From Leptospirillum ferrooxidans C2-3 (GTDB taxonomy: Bacteria > Nitrospirota > Leptospirillia > Leptospirillales > Leptospirillaceae): a stretch of DNA of 64,000 nucleotides. Positions within the stretch are counted from its first letter, which is position 1. Each line of letters starts with the position of its first letter. Positions 16,600 through 25,925 of this stretch are shown one piece after another. The DNA is taken from NCBI RefSeq assembly GCF_000284315.1, contig NC_017094.1, positions 651,486 through 715,485 of the forward strand. Direction: 5' to 3'. A model generated the notes under the pieces. The model saw nothing but the letters and a program-made list of their open reading frames with translations. It made no database searches and was not told the origin of the DNA. Position numbers and translations under genes: made by a program.

Positions 16600-18884
16600 G
16601 AACTTTTTTTGCCATCAGGCTTTTTGTTTTAGTGTGCTTTTTTTCGGGAATCCTTCTGTGTCCTGTCAATGGCAATGCAGCGGGTCAATCCGCTCCTTCC
16701 CAAAAACAATCTTCTCAGGACAAGGTTGTTGTCCTTGCTGATCACTTGCGATTCAATCGGAAAACCCATCTGATCCATGCCGTGGGACATGCTTATGTTT
16801 CCCGGGGCAATATCTCTCTTAATGCGGACGAAGTCATTATCAATCGGGAGACAAACATTGTCTGGGCTGCGGGACATGTTCATCTTCGTGCGCCAAAAAC
16901 GAAGATGAAAGCCAAGCGTCTCCGATTGAATCTTTCGAACGGGAAGGCCCACCTGATCAATGGATCGGTTGATACGATCCAGCCTTATACGGGAAATGGA
17001 TTGAGAGCCGAGTACACCTATCATATTACCGGAAAAGTGATTGACAAGCTTTCCTCTGATCACTACCACGTGGTCAGCGGAAATGTCACGACATGTGACT
17101 GTCTTCCGGATACGACCCCAAGCTGGATGATGCAAACCGGTTCGGCCGATCTTTACCTGGGAGATCATTTCGATAGCTCAAACGATGTTCTTCATATCAA
17201 GGGGCTTCCAGCGATCTATCTCCCTTATTTTTCTTTCCCGGTTGTTTCAAGAAAAACCGGTTTGCTGATGCCGTTTGGGAACTATAACTCGATTCAGGGA
17301 CTGGTATTTCAGGATTCCTTGTTTTGGGATTTAGACCCTTCTTATGATTTGATGCTTACGGTGGATGACATGAGTAATTTTGGTGTGGGAGAAGGATTGA
17401 CCTATAGGCAATCCTTTTCCCAAAACCAGAATCTTCTTTTGTCCTATAGCCAGCAGGCGGTCAATGATCCAAGTCTGGGGTTGCGCACCAATATTACCCA
17501 GACAATGGATCTTTATAACTACTCGGGACAAGATTTCAACTTGATGGGAAATATCAACTTTGTCAGTGCACAGGACTTTTACCAATTGATGAGCGTTGGT
17601 AGCACCGCAAGCTTTAACCCGCAAATGATGTCATCCATCTACGCAAACTATTATCAGGATAACAGCGAGGTGAACCTGATCGGAGTCTATAACGAGGATA
17701 TTTTTCCTGGACCAAACACAACTGTCTCAAAGCTTCCACAAGGAGATTTGGCCATAATGGACTATCGTCTTGGAGAAACTCCCTTTTACTTCTCAAGCTT
17801 TTTGTCCGGAGTGGACTTTATGGCTGGCCCGATCCTAATGCAGCGAGGGCTACTGTTTCCCCATCTGAGTGGAAGTTTTTCTCTTGGGGATGGCGCTGTT
17901 GAGATTTCTCCCCATGGAGGAGTGCTTCAGTCTTTTTATAGCGAGGGAAACGGTTCTCCTAGTCCGTACAGCCAAACTGTTCCGAATGGAGGCATTGCCA
18001 TCAGGAGTGCCATTGAAAAAGACTTTGTCCTGCCATCCTATCTTGGGGGAGGAACGATTACCCACCAGATTGTTTTTAATGGCGATTATGAATACTCGCC
18101 TCAAAATAATGAATCTGCCATTATCCAAAACGGCTGGACAGATAATATTCCCGGACTGAATGCGGCTTACTACGGAATTACCAATCGATTTTTCTATGAT
18201 GGACAATCCGGAACATCGGAGATCTTATCGTTCAAGATTGCCCAGGAAGCCATTATAGACTCATACTCTACCAACACATCTCCCACTTTCTATGGTGGAA
18301 CAACACTTTCAAACCCTTTTAGCAATTTGCCCGGACCGCTTAGTCCAATCCTTCTGGAAGGACACCTTCTCCCATCCGATCCGGTCTCTTTTTATGGGGA
18401 AGCATTTTATGATGCAACGTCGAAGGTTTTTCCGACAGAGGATCTTTCAATGATCTTCAATCAGGCTGCGGTCATGCCTGAAGCGATCAATTTTCTTTTT
18501 CAGATAGGTGAAACAAGCTACAGGGCCGGCACTGTTCCGATGGTAGGAAATTACTTTACCCCTCTTGCGATAACAGAAGGGTATTCCCAGCCGACCAATG
18601 CCACATTTTTAGTTCCATCGATCGGCGTTTCCACAAAACTCGGTCTCTATGGGTCAGTTGCATACTATGATGATCTTGATCCAGGTCCATCGGGAGGAAT
18701 CCAGATGGAAGTCCTGTCGGCAGGGTATCAAGGATCATGCTGGAGCTTTGGCTTGATGTATTCCTTGGTGATTGAACCCGCACCGCTTCCTGTTCAGACG
18801 ACATATGGTTTTTCTCTGACTTTGAACGGGATCGCGGGAATCGGGCAATTAATCAGTCCTGTTATGCCTCCGCCCGTGCCTTGA
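16596..18884 (+). CDS. lptD: LPS-assembly outer-membrane protein LptD (OstA/Imp)
   Basis: A 762-residue protein with a signal peptide (cleavage near GNAA), an OstA/LptA-like beta-jellyroll at about 45-130, and a long C-terminal barrel. The TTCDC pair followed by PSWMM, and LPAIYLPYFSFPV, are typical LptD features preceding the barrel. It inserts lipopolysaccharide into the outer leaflet with LptE. E. coli LptD has two N-terminal and two C-terminal Cys; here the CDC pair and one Cys near the C-terminus (GSCWSFG) are visible. The GTG start overlaps folC. This is the last gene of the long run, and it meets the convergent M14 gene after only 9 bases. Confidence 0.88.
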   Translation: MRTFFAIRLFVLVCFFSGILLCPVNGNAAGQSAPSQKQSSQDKVVVLADHLRFNRKTHLIHAVGHAYVSRGNISLNADEVIINRETNIVWAAGHVHLRAPKTKMKAKRLRLNLSNGKAHLINGSVDTIQPYTGNGLRAEYTYHITGKVIDKLSSDHYHVVSGNVTTCDCLPDTTPSWMMQTGSADLYLGDHFDSSNDVLHIKGLPAIYLPYFSFPVVSRKTGLLMPFGNYNSIQGLVFQDSLFWDLDPSYDLMLTVDDMSNFGVGEGLTYRQSFSQNQNLLLSYSQQAVNDPSLGLRTNITQTMDLYNYSGQDFNLMGNINFVSAQDFYQLMSVGSTASFNPQMMSSIYANYYQDNSEVNLIGVYNEDIFPGPNTTVSKLPQGDLAIMDYRLGETPFYFSSFLSGVDFMAGPILMQRGLLFPHLSGSFSLGDGAVEISPHGGVLQSFYSEGNGSPSPYSQTVPNGGIAIRSAIEKDFVLPSYLGGGTITHQIVFNGDYEYSPQNNESAIIQNGWTDNIPGLNAAYYGITNRFFYDGQSGTSEILSFKIAQEAIIDSYSTNTSPTFYGGTTLSNPFSNLPGPLSPILLEGHLLPSDPVSFYGEAFYDATSKVFPTEDLSMIFNQAAVMPEAINFLFQIGETSYRAGTVPMVGNYFTPLAITEGYSQPTNATFLVPSIGVSTKLGLYGSVAYYDDLDPGPSGGIQMEVLSAGYQGSCWSFGLMYSLVIEPAPLPVQTTYGFSLTLNGIAGIGQLISPVMPPPVP

Positions 18885-18893
18885 TATCTGATG

Positions 18894-19709
18894 TTAAGTG
18901 TTTTTGGTAAAGGACCTTTCCATCTTGGAGAGTGCAAAGAGAAACGTTTCTATGTGTATTTCGACCCGTTCCGCAATAGAAATGCATGGTGGTGTTTCGA
19001 GTGTGAGTGTCCGGCTGGTGCCATGTTTGTGCATGTAAAAGGCTTGAGGCCACCCATGTCTTCTAAAGAAAGAGCGTCTTTTTCTCTTTGGAGAGATGAC
19101 GCCATTGATGGCTGGCATTCCTTCAATAATAGGATTGTCATTGATCGGAAAGCCCTTTTTTCTAAGAAGGGCTGTGATCTCTTGTCCCCATTTGTCTGAA
19201 TCGGTTTCCGAAACGTTGGCTGGTTGATGTTCATAAAGGTAAAACCCTTTTGTGTCAATGTCCTCGTGAAACTCGACAGACAGATCATATTCTCGATTTT
19301 TTAAATAATTCATCATGATCCGTATTTCTTTTGGGGGGTGACCGGTAGCAAAACACCTGTTAAGGTCGAACCCATCCTGGTTCGTTCTTGTTCTTCTTAA
19401 AAATCCCGAAGGGTTAATGAGCGGAAAAATATCGAGATTGATCTGCGGCAAGAGAATTTTTCTTTCGGAAATCTTTTTCAAAAGGTCAAGAACTGCATGT
19501 GGTCCTGCTGGCTCATCTCCGTGAATCCCTGCTGACAAAAGAACCTTGGGGATCCCCGTTCCGGTTTTTCGTTTCAGGCGAATGAAAGGGCAAGGGCCAA
19601 TGTCTGTCTGGATTTCTCCCAAGAGTGTTGAATTGAATCCTGCCTTTTCAAGATGTTGGCCCTGAATTTCCTGGATAAGTTCTTTTGGATTAAAACACTC
19701 TTCCATCAT
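18894..19709 (-). CDS. M14-family zinc carboxypeptidase / succinylglutamate desuccinylase-like
   Basis: A 271-residue hydrolase. The zinc site is visible: AGIHGDEPAG (His and Glu ligands), DLNRCF (the Asn-Arg substrate-binding pair), and SVEFHED with the third ligand. LTLETP contains the likely catalytic Glu. This is the compact M14/AstE-AspA-type domain. The substrate could be a peptidoglycan peptide or an acylated amino acid; nothing nearby decides. No signal peptide is seen, so a cytoplasmic location is likely. A dyad AGTGAC-N5-GTCACT (19800-19816) lies about 90 bases upstream of the start. Confidence 0.78.
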   Translation of the reverse strand: MMEECFNPKELIQEIQGQHLEKAGFNSTLLGEIQTDIGPCPFIRLKRKTGTGIPKVLLSAGIHGDEPAGPHAVLDLLKKISERKILLPQINLDIFPLINPSGFLRRTRTNQDGFDLNRCFATGHPPKEIRIMMNYLKNREYDLSVEFHEDIDTKGFYLYEHQPANVSETDSDKWGQEITALLRKKGFPINDNPIIEGMPAINGVISPKRKRRSFFRRHGWPQAFYMHKHGTSRTLTLETPPCISIAERVEIHIETFLFALSKMERSFTKNT

Positions 19710-19799
19710 ATATTATTTTTGCGGAAGCAATGAAATGCCCTGGTGTCCAATGGTTGCCTCCGCGACTCCTTTCTAATTGAATGGCCTATTTGCTCCTGA

Positions 19800-19816
19800 A
19801 GTGACATTTCGTCACT
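19800..19816. promoter_or_regulatory. Operator-like dyad upstream of the M14 gene
   Basis: AGTGAC, ATTTC, GTCACT form a perfect 6-bp-arm dyad in the gap between nadK and the M14 gene. This is a plausible binding site for a dimeric repressor, but there is only one copy and no regulator nearby. A separate TTCCAGG-GGG-CCTGGAA hairpin (19866-19882) abuts the nadK stop, without a T-run. Confidence 0.25.
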
Positions 19817-19882
19817 CAAAAGGGTATTGTCCTGTCGTGCAGATTGAACGCCATGGCTGAATCGATTCCAGGGGGCCTGGAA

Positions 19883-20758
19883 CTAGGTATCCCCCCACTT
19901 GAGCTTATCTCTCAGGACCTCAAAATAGTTTCTCTCTGAGTTGACGATCAATCTCGTAATATGAGGTGAGCGAGTAATTTCAATCATGTCTCCCACTTTG
20001 AGGGAATGTCCAACTTGGCCGTCAAGAGTTGCGGTTACGGATGAGTCTCCTTTTTTGATAAGAATCTCAAGAGTTGCCGCACCAGGAATCACGATCGGCC
20101 TATGGGTCAGCGTATGCGGACAAATGGGGGTTATGATGATTCCATCCATTCCTGGATAAAGTATGGGGCCACCTGCAGATAAGGAATAGGCGGTTGAGCC
20201 TGTTGGTGAAGAGAAAATAACACCATCACCTTTGAGCGATGTGACAAATTGTGCATTCATATATATGTCTGACTCGATCAACCGTGCAATGGATCCGTTG
20301 TTGATTACGATATCATTTAATACATGGGTTTGTGATTGTTCGATCCGATTTCGAAAAATGCGCACCTGGAGCATGATTCGATCTTCAATGGAATAATCTC
20401 CCTGAAGTGTTCGGGATAAGACGTCTAAAACTTCAGTGGATTGAACTTCCGTTAAAAAACCCAGATTCCCGAGATTGACGCCAAGAATGGGAATCTGGGT
20501 CCCTGCAAGTAGTCTTGCCGCAGAGAGAAGCGTGCCATCTCCCCCTAAAACAAGAACGACTTCACTTTCGTCCCGAATGGTTTCTCTTGAGTATGAAGGC
20601 TCATCACGAAGAAGGGTTGCTCCTTCATGGTCCAGTAATGGTGTAACACCTTTGGATCGCATCCATGGTAATAGATCCATCAAAATAGATCTGATTGCTT
20701 CGGATCGATGTGGCTTGCAAAGGATACCCACTCGCACGATGGGAGTATTTGTCATCAT
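19883..20758 (-). CDS. nadK: NAD kinase
   Basis: A 291-residue ATP-NAD kinase making NADP. Conserved features are VVLVLGGDGTLLSAAR (GGDGT), GVNLGNLGFLTE (NE/NLGFLT loop), and FSSPTGSTAYSLSAGGPI. Its length is normal for the family. Two ATG codons are in tandem at 20758 and 20755, with CGGAG 5-7 bases upstream. It is transcribed away from the bc-complex operon. Confidence 0.93.
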   Translation of the reverse strand: MMTNTPIVRVGILCKPHRSEAIRSILMDLLPWMRSKGVTPLLDHEGATLLRDEPSYSRETIRDESEVVLVLGGDGTLLSAARLLAGTQIPILGVNLGNLGFLTEVQSTEVLDVLSRTLQGDYSIEDRIMLQVRIFRNRIEQSQTHVLNDIVINNGSIARLIESDIYMNAQFVTSLKGDGVIFSSPTGSTAYSLSAGGPILYPGMDGIIITPICPHTLTHRPIVIPGAATLEILIKKGDSSVTATLDGQVGHSLKVGDMIEITRSPHITRLIVNSERNYFEVLRDKLKWGDT

Positions 20759-21439
20759 TTATGTCTCCGAGGAGGCCCGAGTAAACAAAACGGTCAATCC
20801 GCTAGGAAGGCTCTATCAAGAAAAGTTTCAGTATTCTACGATGGATCATGAAAAAACGGTAGGGCTGTTCTATTATGACCTCCCCGTTTCTCGTATTTCC
20901 TGCAGTGATGTCATAAAAGTGTGATTGTTTGTATATGGTGAATTCATTCAAGAATCACGTTTGCCAGAGGGGATTCAAGTTTATTGTGTAGACTCCGCTT
21001 CTTTAATGGGAAAATCCGGATGGTTGGGGGGGATTCAGTGTTAAAATGATTCTATCCCGATCAGAAAGCAAAAATGGACGAAGAGAATGTTATACCATTT
21101 CCCTATCAGGGGATAACTCAGGACTGAGCGCCGGAGCAATGAGATTCTCTACAAAAGAAGAACCTCGATAAAGTGAAAAGGTCTCACCACTTTGAAAATT
21201 TTAAGAATTTATGAGCGGTTACTCCCAATCATGACACCTTGACTTCTATCATCTTTAAGTGCTATAACCGCCGAACTAAAAAAAGCCAATAGAGAAGATC
21301 CTGTGTGACAAATCGCACCAGTTTTACCAAATGGATTGTAAGGGCGCTGTCCCTGAGGGGGGAGTACTATCTCCTCTCCCAGTCATATATCGACATAAGC
21401 TTGTCTGGCCCTGGGGTCTTAAGGGCGGAGGTTAGATAA
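20759..21439. other. 681-base intergenic region between nadK and the bc-complex operon
   Basis: This is a divergent promoter region. No coding frame here has support: one open frame on the plus strand is mostly antisense to nadK. I see no tRNA. Near 21100 is a small hairpin CCCTATCAGGGG. At 21173-21196 AAAGTG and CACTTT can pair across 12 bases. The best sigma-70-like promoter is at 21239-21268. The remaining AT-rich sequence may hold regulatory sites that I cannot assign. Confidence 0.6.
21239..21268 (+). promoter_or_regulatory. Sigma-70-type promoter for the bc-complex operon
   Basis: TTGACT (21239-21244), an 18-base spacer, and TATAAC (21263-21268) lie about 170 bases before the first gene. 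Predicted initiation is near 21275, leaving a leader of about 165 bases. The ribosome site CGGAGG at 21426-21431 serves the ATG at 21440. Confidence 0.5.
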
Positions 21440-23281
21440 ATGAAAGGAAAGTATAAGCTCCATATTCCTGAATACAATTACTATTCCGATCAGGTGGCTT
21501 GTCGGAAATCATGTCCGGTTGGTACAGATGCTGGTGGATATGTTCAGGCCATCCGCTCGGGAGAGTATGAAAAAGCTTACGCCATAGCGAGAGGGCCAAA
21601 TCCGTTTGCGTCTGTTTGTGGGTGGGTTTGTAACGCTCCATGTGAGGCATCCTGTACCCGCGGAAATATTGATCGCCCCGTTTCGATTCGGGCACTCAAG
21701 AGATTTGTAACGGAAAAGTATGGTGTCGAAGCGGTTCTCGATCCGGCAGCGACTCTTCGTTATTCCACTGCTCCTGGTGTCCCGTACGGTAGGGCAACTG
21801 GAGAGAAAGTTGCTATTATCGGCGGTGGACCTGCTGGTTTAAGCGCTGCCCATGATCTCGCCCGTCTTGGATACAGGGTGACTATATTTGAAGCAAATTC
21901 CAAATTGGGTGGCCTCTTTTACCTGGTTCCTGAATACCGCTTGCCTAGACCCTTGTTTCAGGCTGAAATCGAAGCCATCTTGAGTATGGGAGTCGAAGTC
22001 AGGCTCAATACAAAAGTTGGAAAAGATATCTCCTTTGAAGAGATCTATAAATCTTTTAAATCGGTTGTGATTTCCTCCGGTGCTTGGGGATCCCGCCCTA
22101 TTCCCTTTGAGGGAAAGGATCTTCAGGGAACCTATTCTGCTCTCCCATTCCTTCAATCTGTTTATATCCACCATCAGCCAGTGACTTTGGGGCGGCGTGT
22201 TGCCGTTGTTGGAGCAGGTAACGTGGCTATGGACGTTTGCAGAACCGCTGTCCGACTGCCAGGTGTTGAATCTGTCAGTGTTATCGCTCTGGAAGATTGG
22301 GCTGAAATGCCGGCGGATGATGCTGAAATCGAAGACGCTGTTGATGAAGGAGTGCATTTTCTGCCTCGCAAGGGAACCAGACGTATTGTTGGTTCCTCCT
22401 CTGTTGAGGGGATTGAGGTTGTTGGTGTCAAGTCCGTTTTTGACGATCAGGGACGCTTCAGTCCGGTCTATAACGAAGAGGATCTCATTGTTGTCCCGGT
22501 TGATTCAGTTGTCCTCGCTATCGGGCAGTCGATTGATACGGCGTTCATTTCAGGCGAGCATGATTCCATTATCGGTCGTAACGGAGTCATCCGTGCGAAT
22601 ATGAGCGACATGAGTACGGGCATTCCCGGCGTCTTTGCCGCCGGAGATGTGGTGACAGGGCCACGGATTTTCATTGAAGCCATTGCTGCCGGTCAGTCGG
22701 CTGCTGCATCCGTTCATCGCTATCTCAGTCAAAAGGAAACTCCAAAGACCATATTTGGCGTATCCACAGCGATTGAGCATAGAGGTGCACCGACCCCTGT
22801 GTGGCCGGTTGATTTTAATGTGGACGGTTACTATACGATTCCAAGACAAAACCCACAATTGTTGAAGCCGGAGTTTCGCCGTACCAATTTTGAGCTTGCT
22901 GAGCTCTCCTTCACTGAGGAGGAGGCGCGTGAGCAATCGTCTAGATGTTTGACTTGTCATGTAAACCCCATTTTTGTTGGGGAAAAGTGCATCATGTGCG
23001 GTGGATGCGTTGATGTGTGTCCTGAATTTGCCCTGAAAATGATTCCATTGTCAGAAGTGGATCTGGATATCCCGAAATCTGCAGATGTGTTGAGTGGATT
23101 TATCGGGGTCGAAAAGGCGCGTCTCGGGGAGACTGAAGTCCTTCAAGAACTTAGCCGTTCCACGGCAATGATCTGGGATGGCGCCCGATGTATCAGATGT
23201 GGTCTATGTGCCAAGAGGTGTCCAACTGGTGCTATCACAATGGAATACCTGGAAATCAAACAGGAGGTAACCCATACATGA
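21440..23281 (+). CDS. GltD-like FAD/NAD(P) oxidoreductase with C-terminal 2[4Fe-4S] ferredoxin domain
   Basis: A 613-residue protein. Domain order: an N-terminal Cys-rich Fe-S domain as in GltD/DPYD ([22 protein letters not shown]); an FAD motif [14 protein letters not shown] near 127; an NAD(P) motif [12 protein letters not shown] near 254; ATG-like [14 protein letters not shown]; then two 4Fe-4S motifs ([12 protein letters not shown] near 516 and [12 protein letters not shown] near 584). No glutamate synthase large subunit is nearby. Its stop overlaps the Rieske start, so it is the first gene of a bc-complex operon. I infer that it passes electrons between the quinone/bc complex and NAD(P)H or ferredoxin. 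Similar bc-linked NAD(P) oxidoreductases are known from anammox bacteria. Confidence 0.85.
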   Translation: MKGKYKLHIPEYNYYSDQVACRKSCPVGTDAGGYVQAIRSGEYEKAYAIARGPNPFASVCGWVCNAPCEASCTRGNIDRPVSIRALKRFVTEKYGVEAVLDPAATLRYSTAPGVPYGRATGEKVAIIGGGPAGLSAAHDLARLGYRVTIFEANSKLGGLFYLVPEYRLPRPLFQAEIEAILSMGVEVRLNTKVGKDISFEEIYKSFKSVVISSGAWGSRPIPFEGKDLQGTYSALPFLQSVYIHHQPVTLGRRVAVVGAGNVAMDVCRTAVRLPGVESVSVIALEDWAEMPADDAEIEDAVDEGVHFLPRKGTRRIVGSSSVEGIEVVGVKSVFDDQGRFSPVYNEEDLIVVPVDSVVLAIGQSIDTAFISGEHDSIIGRNGVIRANMSDMSTGIPGVFAAGDVVTGPRIFIEAIAAGQSAAASVHRYLSQKETPKTIFGVSTAIEHRGAPTPVWPVDFNVDGYYTIPRQNPQLLKPEFRRTNFELAELSFTEEEAREQSSRCLTCHVNPIFVGEKCIMCGGCVDVCPEFALKMIPLSEVDLDIPKSADVLSGFIGVEKARLGETEVLQELSRSTAMIWDGARCIRCGLCAKRCPTGAITMEYLEIKQEVTHT

Positions 23282-23892
23282 GTATTGTCGCAGACCAACC
23301 ACAGAATAATGATTCTGGAGTGCTAGGCCCAACAGAGCAGGGACGCAGGAAATTTATGCTTGCCGCTGGTTGGGGTGTTGTCGGTGCAACTTTGGCCGGT
23401 TCGACTTTTGCAGCCTATAAATACCTTTTCCCCCCGATCCTTTATGAGCCACCTACAGTTTTTAAGATTGGGCATGTTACGGAGTACGGTTTAGGTGTTG
23501 ATGAGAGATGGAAACTTAAGGGTCGCTTCTGGGTTGTGAGAAATATGAGGGGGATCTATAACATGATCTCCATCTGCCGCCATTTGGGTTGTACTCCAAA
23601 CTGGTTCCCAGACCAGAAGAGATTCCGTTGCCCATGTCACGGCTCCATTTATGACGTACATGGCAATGTTCGAGGCGGACCAGCTCCAAGGACTCTCTGG
23701 AGAGGGCAAATCACTAAAGATCCTGTTGATGGTGCACTTGTTGTCAATACTGTTATTCGGCTTGACCCAAATCCTGCTCAAACTCCTCAAGGGCTTTGGG
23801 TAAAAGAAAAGGTAAAAGAAGTCAATCCGTTCTGGATCGAACATACTCCTCCATCCGGTGGGTCGTGTTCTTCAAACAGGTTGCTTTGCTAG
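23278..23892 (+). CDS. petA: Rieske [2Fe-2S] protein of the bc complex
   Basis: A 204-residue protein: N-terminal cytosolic tail, one membrane anchor at about 20-45, and a Rieske domain with both cluster motifs CRHLGC (about 99-104) and CPCHGS (about 117-122). It takes an electron from quinol at the outer face and passes it to a cytochrome c. It starts at ATG 23278, overlapping the stop of the oxidoreductase (ATGA); the longer open frame upstream lies inside that gene. The C-terminal tail is Cys/Ser-rich ([11 protein letters not shown]). The symbol follows bc/b6f usage for the Rieske subunit. Confidence 0.92.
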   Translation: MSIVADQPQNNDSGVLGPTEQGRRKFMLAAGWGVVGATLAGSTFAAYKYLFPPILYEPPTVFKIGHVTEYGLGVDERWKLKGRFWVVRNMRGIYNMISICRHLGCTPNWFPDQKRFRCPCHGSIYDVHGNVRGGPAPRTLWRGQITKDPVDGALVVNTVIRLDPNPAQTPQGLWVKEKVKEVNPFWIEHTPPSGGSCSSNRLLC

Positions 23893-23969
23893 GATCAACT
23901 GGCTTGATTGGGTAGGTTTATGCTGGCACACATTAAAAACATTCCTTTTTTAAAGGGAAAGGGTATTTG

Positions 23970-24731
23970 ATGCTGGAAAAAATGAAAGAAAAAGTGGTTC
24001 AGACTCAGCTATTCAAGTCTGTATTTAGACATGGATATCCTGATAATGAACTGAATCAAGCTTATGTTGTCTTCAGTAATATCTTTCTTCATATCCACCC
24101 TGTGAAGGTTCGCCGCACTGCGTTGCGCATGCGCTACACATTCTGTCTGGGTGGCATTACTCTTTTCCTCTTTATCATGCTGGCCGTCACCGGGATTTGG
24201 CTTATGTTCTACTACACTCCTTATACCGGTTTGGCTTATAAGAACATCAAGGATATCCAGTTTGTGATCTTTGGTGGGAACCTTATGCGAGATCTTCACC
24301 GGTTTGCAGCCCATGGAATGGTTTTGTTTGTTTGGCTGCATATGACGAGGGTATTCCTGACCGGAGCCTATAAGGCTCCCAGGGAGTTCAACTGGGTCGT
24401 TGGAGTTGTTCTTCTTGTCAATACTCTGATCCTGAGTTGGACAGGGTATCTTCTTCCATGGGATCAGCTTGCTTACTGGGCCGTTACAGTGGGAACCAAG
24501 ATGGCTTCCTATACCCCTTTTATCGGTCAGAATGGTCCATGGGGTGCCCAGCTTGGTGTTAACCCGACAAACGATCTGATGTTCATGATGATCGGCGGAA
24601 CGGTCGTTGGGCAAAACGCACTGATCCGGTTTTATGTCCTTCATTGTGTCGTATTGCCTCTTGTTGTAACAGTGTTTCTGGCTGTTCATTTCTGGAGAAT
24701 CCGGAAGGACGGTTTTTCAGGACCCTTGTAA
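23970..24731 (+). CDS. petB: Cytochrome b, N-terminal half (b6-like)
   Basis: A 253-residue protein carrying the four-helix haem-binding half of cytochrome b. Helix B has His110 and His124 (13 residues between) and helix D has His225 and His240 (14 residues between). The 14-residue spacing in helix D is that of b6-type proteins rather than mitochondrial-type cytochrome b. [10 protein letters not shown] and the N-terminal amphipathic segment are typical. It binds two b haems and is part of both quinone sites. I chose ATG 23970, preceded by AAAGGGAAAGGG; an in-frame TTG lies directly before it. It is followed 62 bases later by the C-terminal half as a separate gene. Confidence 0.92.
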   Translation: MLEKMKEKVVQTQLFKSVFRHGYPDNELNQAYVVFSNIFLHIHPVKVRRTALRMRYTFCLGGITLFLFIMLAVTGIWLMFYYTPYTGLAYKNIKDIQFVIFGGNLMRDLHRFAAHGMVLFVWLHMTRVFLTGAYKAPREFNWVVGVVLLVNTLILSWTGYLLPWDQLAYWAVTVGTKMASYTPFIGQNGPWGAQLGVNPTNDLMFMMIGGTVVGQNALIRFYVLHCVVLPLVVTVFLAVHFWRIRKDGFSGPL

Positions 24732-24793
24732 AGCCTCAATGAGGAATATTGATTGTGCCGTTAGCGTAATCTCGTTTCGGAGAGGATAATCTT

Positions 24794-25624
24794 ATGGAAA
24801 ATAAGGCAGTAAGAGAAATATTTCCAAGGGATGCAAAGAAATCCTATGGTCTAGTTGAGCTGATGAAGGGAGCTTCTCCGATTGTCCGCAAGGAACCGGA
24901 AGACACTGTCTACACTTGGCCAAATCTCATCATGATTGAACTTATTTGTGCATTATTGGTAACAGCAGCATTGATTCTTTTGGTCCAGTTTGAGCATGCC
25001 CCATTGAGGTCTCTGGCGGATCCGTCCACGACCCCAAACCCAATGAGAGCCCCGTGGTACTTTTTGGGTTTGCAGGAAATTCTCGTCTATTTTGACCCCT
25101 GGTATGCAGGAGTTGTCCTGCCTGGAATGATTATTGTCGGATTGATGATTTTCCCGTACGTCGACACGAATCCAAAAGGTGTTGGCTATTACACATACTC
25201 CGAAAGAAAGTTTGCTGTTTTTAATTATTCCTTTGGTTTTGCACTCTGGTGGATCACAATTGTCATCGGTACTTACCTCCGTGGGTTGGACTGGCAATGG
25301 TATTGGCCCTGGAGCGATAAACTTGCCCACATGAACCCGGCCTTGGTGACTCTGGTTCCGTTACACATCGTCTTCGTCAATCTTCTCCATGTCTCAAAGG
25401 ATGTGGCAAAGGGTTTTTGTGATATTATCTTTCTCGGATACTTTGCTTTGGGAATGCTGATTCCTTATATGTTTATGCGCAAATTTTATGATTCCATGGG
25501 GGCGGGGAGATATATCACTTTCATGATCTTCTTTTTGTCCATGATGGGTGTTGCGTTGAAAATTGTTTTGAGACTTCTTTTCAATATCAAGTATATCGTT
25601 GTAACCCCATGGATTAATGTTTGA
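24794..25624 (+). CDS. petD: Cytochrome b, C-terminal half (extended subunit IV-like)
   Basis: A 276-residue protein that is longer than b6f subunit IV (about 160) and has about six membrane helices. The quinol-site motif normally written PEWY reads APWYFLGLQE here. The Glu is replaced by Pro-neighbouring residues, with Glu only later in LQEIL, followed by YFDPWYAGVVLPG. This variant is, from memory, common in Nitrospirota and some deltaproteobacterial bc complexes. A split cytochrome b with an extended C-half also fits that group. A ribosome site GGAGAGGA lies before the ATG. It is followed by two RNA hairpins before the next gene. Confidence 0.88.
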   Translation: MENKAVREIFPRDAKKSYGLVELMKGASPIVRKEPEDTVYTWPNLIMIELICALLVTAALILLVQFEHAPLRSLADPSTTPNPMRAPWYFLGLQEILVYFDPWYAGVVLPGMIIVGLMIFPYVDTNPKGVGYYTYSERKFAVFNYSFGFALWWITIVIGTYLRGLDWQWYWPWSDKLAHMNPALVTLVPLHIVFVNLLHVSKDVAKGFCDIIFLGYFALGMLIPYMFMRKFYDSMGAGRYITFMIFFLSMMGVALKIVLRLLFNIKYIVVTPWINV

Positions 25625-25689
25625 CCAAATTTTTGGTCTAGGCTCCAAATGCAAGAAGTCAAATACGGGCGAAGATCAAATCTTCGCCC
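25623..25689 (+). other. Two intercistronic hairpins in the bc-complex operon
   Basis: GACCAAA/TTTGGTC (25623-25638) overlaps the stop codon of the cytochrome b C-half. GGGCGAAGA (25667-25675) pairs perfectly with TCTTCGCCC (25681-25689) over a TCAAA loop. There is no T-run after the second stem, so full termination is unlikely. These may be processing or mRNA-stability elements that set different levels for the cytochrome b genes and the downstream subunits. Confidence 0.5.
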
Positions 25690-25703
25690 TTCGGGGAGGT
25701 TGA

Positions 25704-25925
25704 ATGGGATCGATACATAGTTTCTTTGATGCTCCTTGGATTGAGCAGGTTTTTGGATTTCCATACAGAATTGGAATATCCCTTGTATTGTTGTTTGGAA
25801 CAGCTTTTTTCTATTACCTGGTCATCTGGTTCCAGAAATGGCAAGAGGGAAGTTTTTACCCAGAAGGCCATCCTCTTCGCAAGGATTCGTCTTCCAATGA
25901 TCAAGAAAGGGGAATTCGATCATGA
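25704..25925 (+). CDS. Small single-span membrane protein of the bc-complex operon
   Basis: A 73-residue protein with one helix at about 23-42 and a polar C-terminal tail (EGSFYPEGHPLRKD). A strong GGGGAGG precedes the ATG, and the stop overlaps the ATG of the tetrahaem cytochrome gene (ATGA), so translation is very likely. I recognise no family. Small one-helix subunits are usual in b6f and bc complexes (PetG, PetL, PetM, PetN and QCR-type), and this could be an analogous accessory subunit. That is inference from position and size. Confidence 0.7.
   Translation: MGSIHSFFDAPWIEQVFGFPYRIGISLVLLFGTAFFYYLVIWFQKWQEGSFYPEGHPLRKDSSSNDQERGIRS

Noticed and set aside
20759-21439. A possible tRNA or small RNA gene in the large divergent region
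   Set aside because: No T-loop consensus or cloverleaf arrangement is visible; only small hairpins.
21839-22357. Minus-strand frame of 172 residues opposite the oxidoreductase gene
   Set aside because: Shadow of the clear FAD/NAD(P) gene on the plus strand; no family and no ribosome site.
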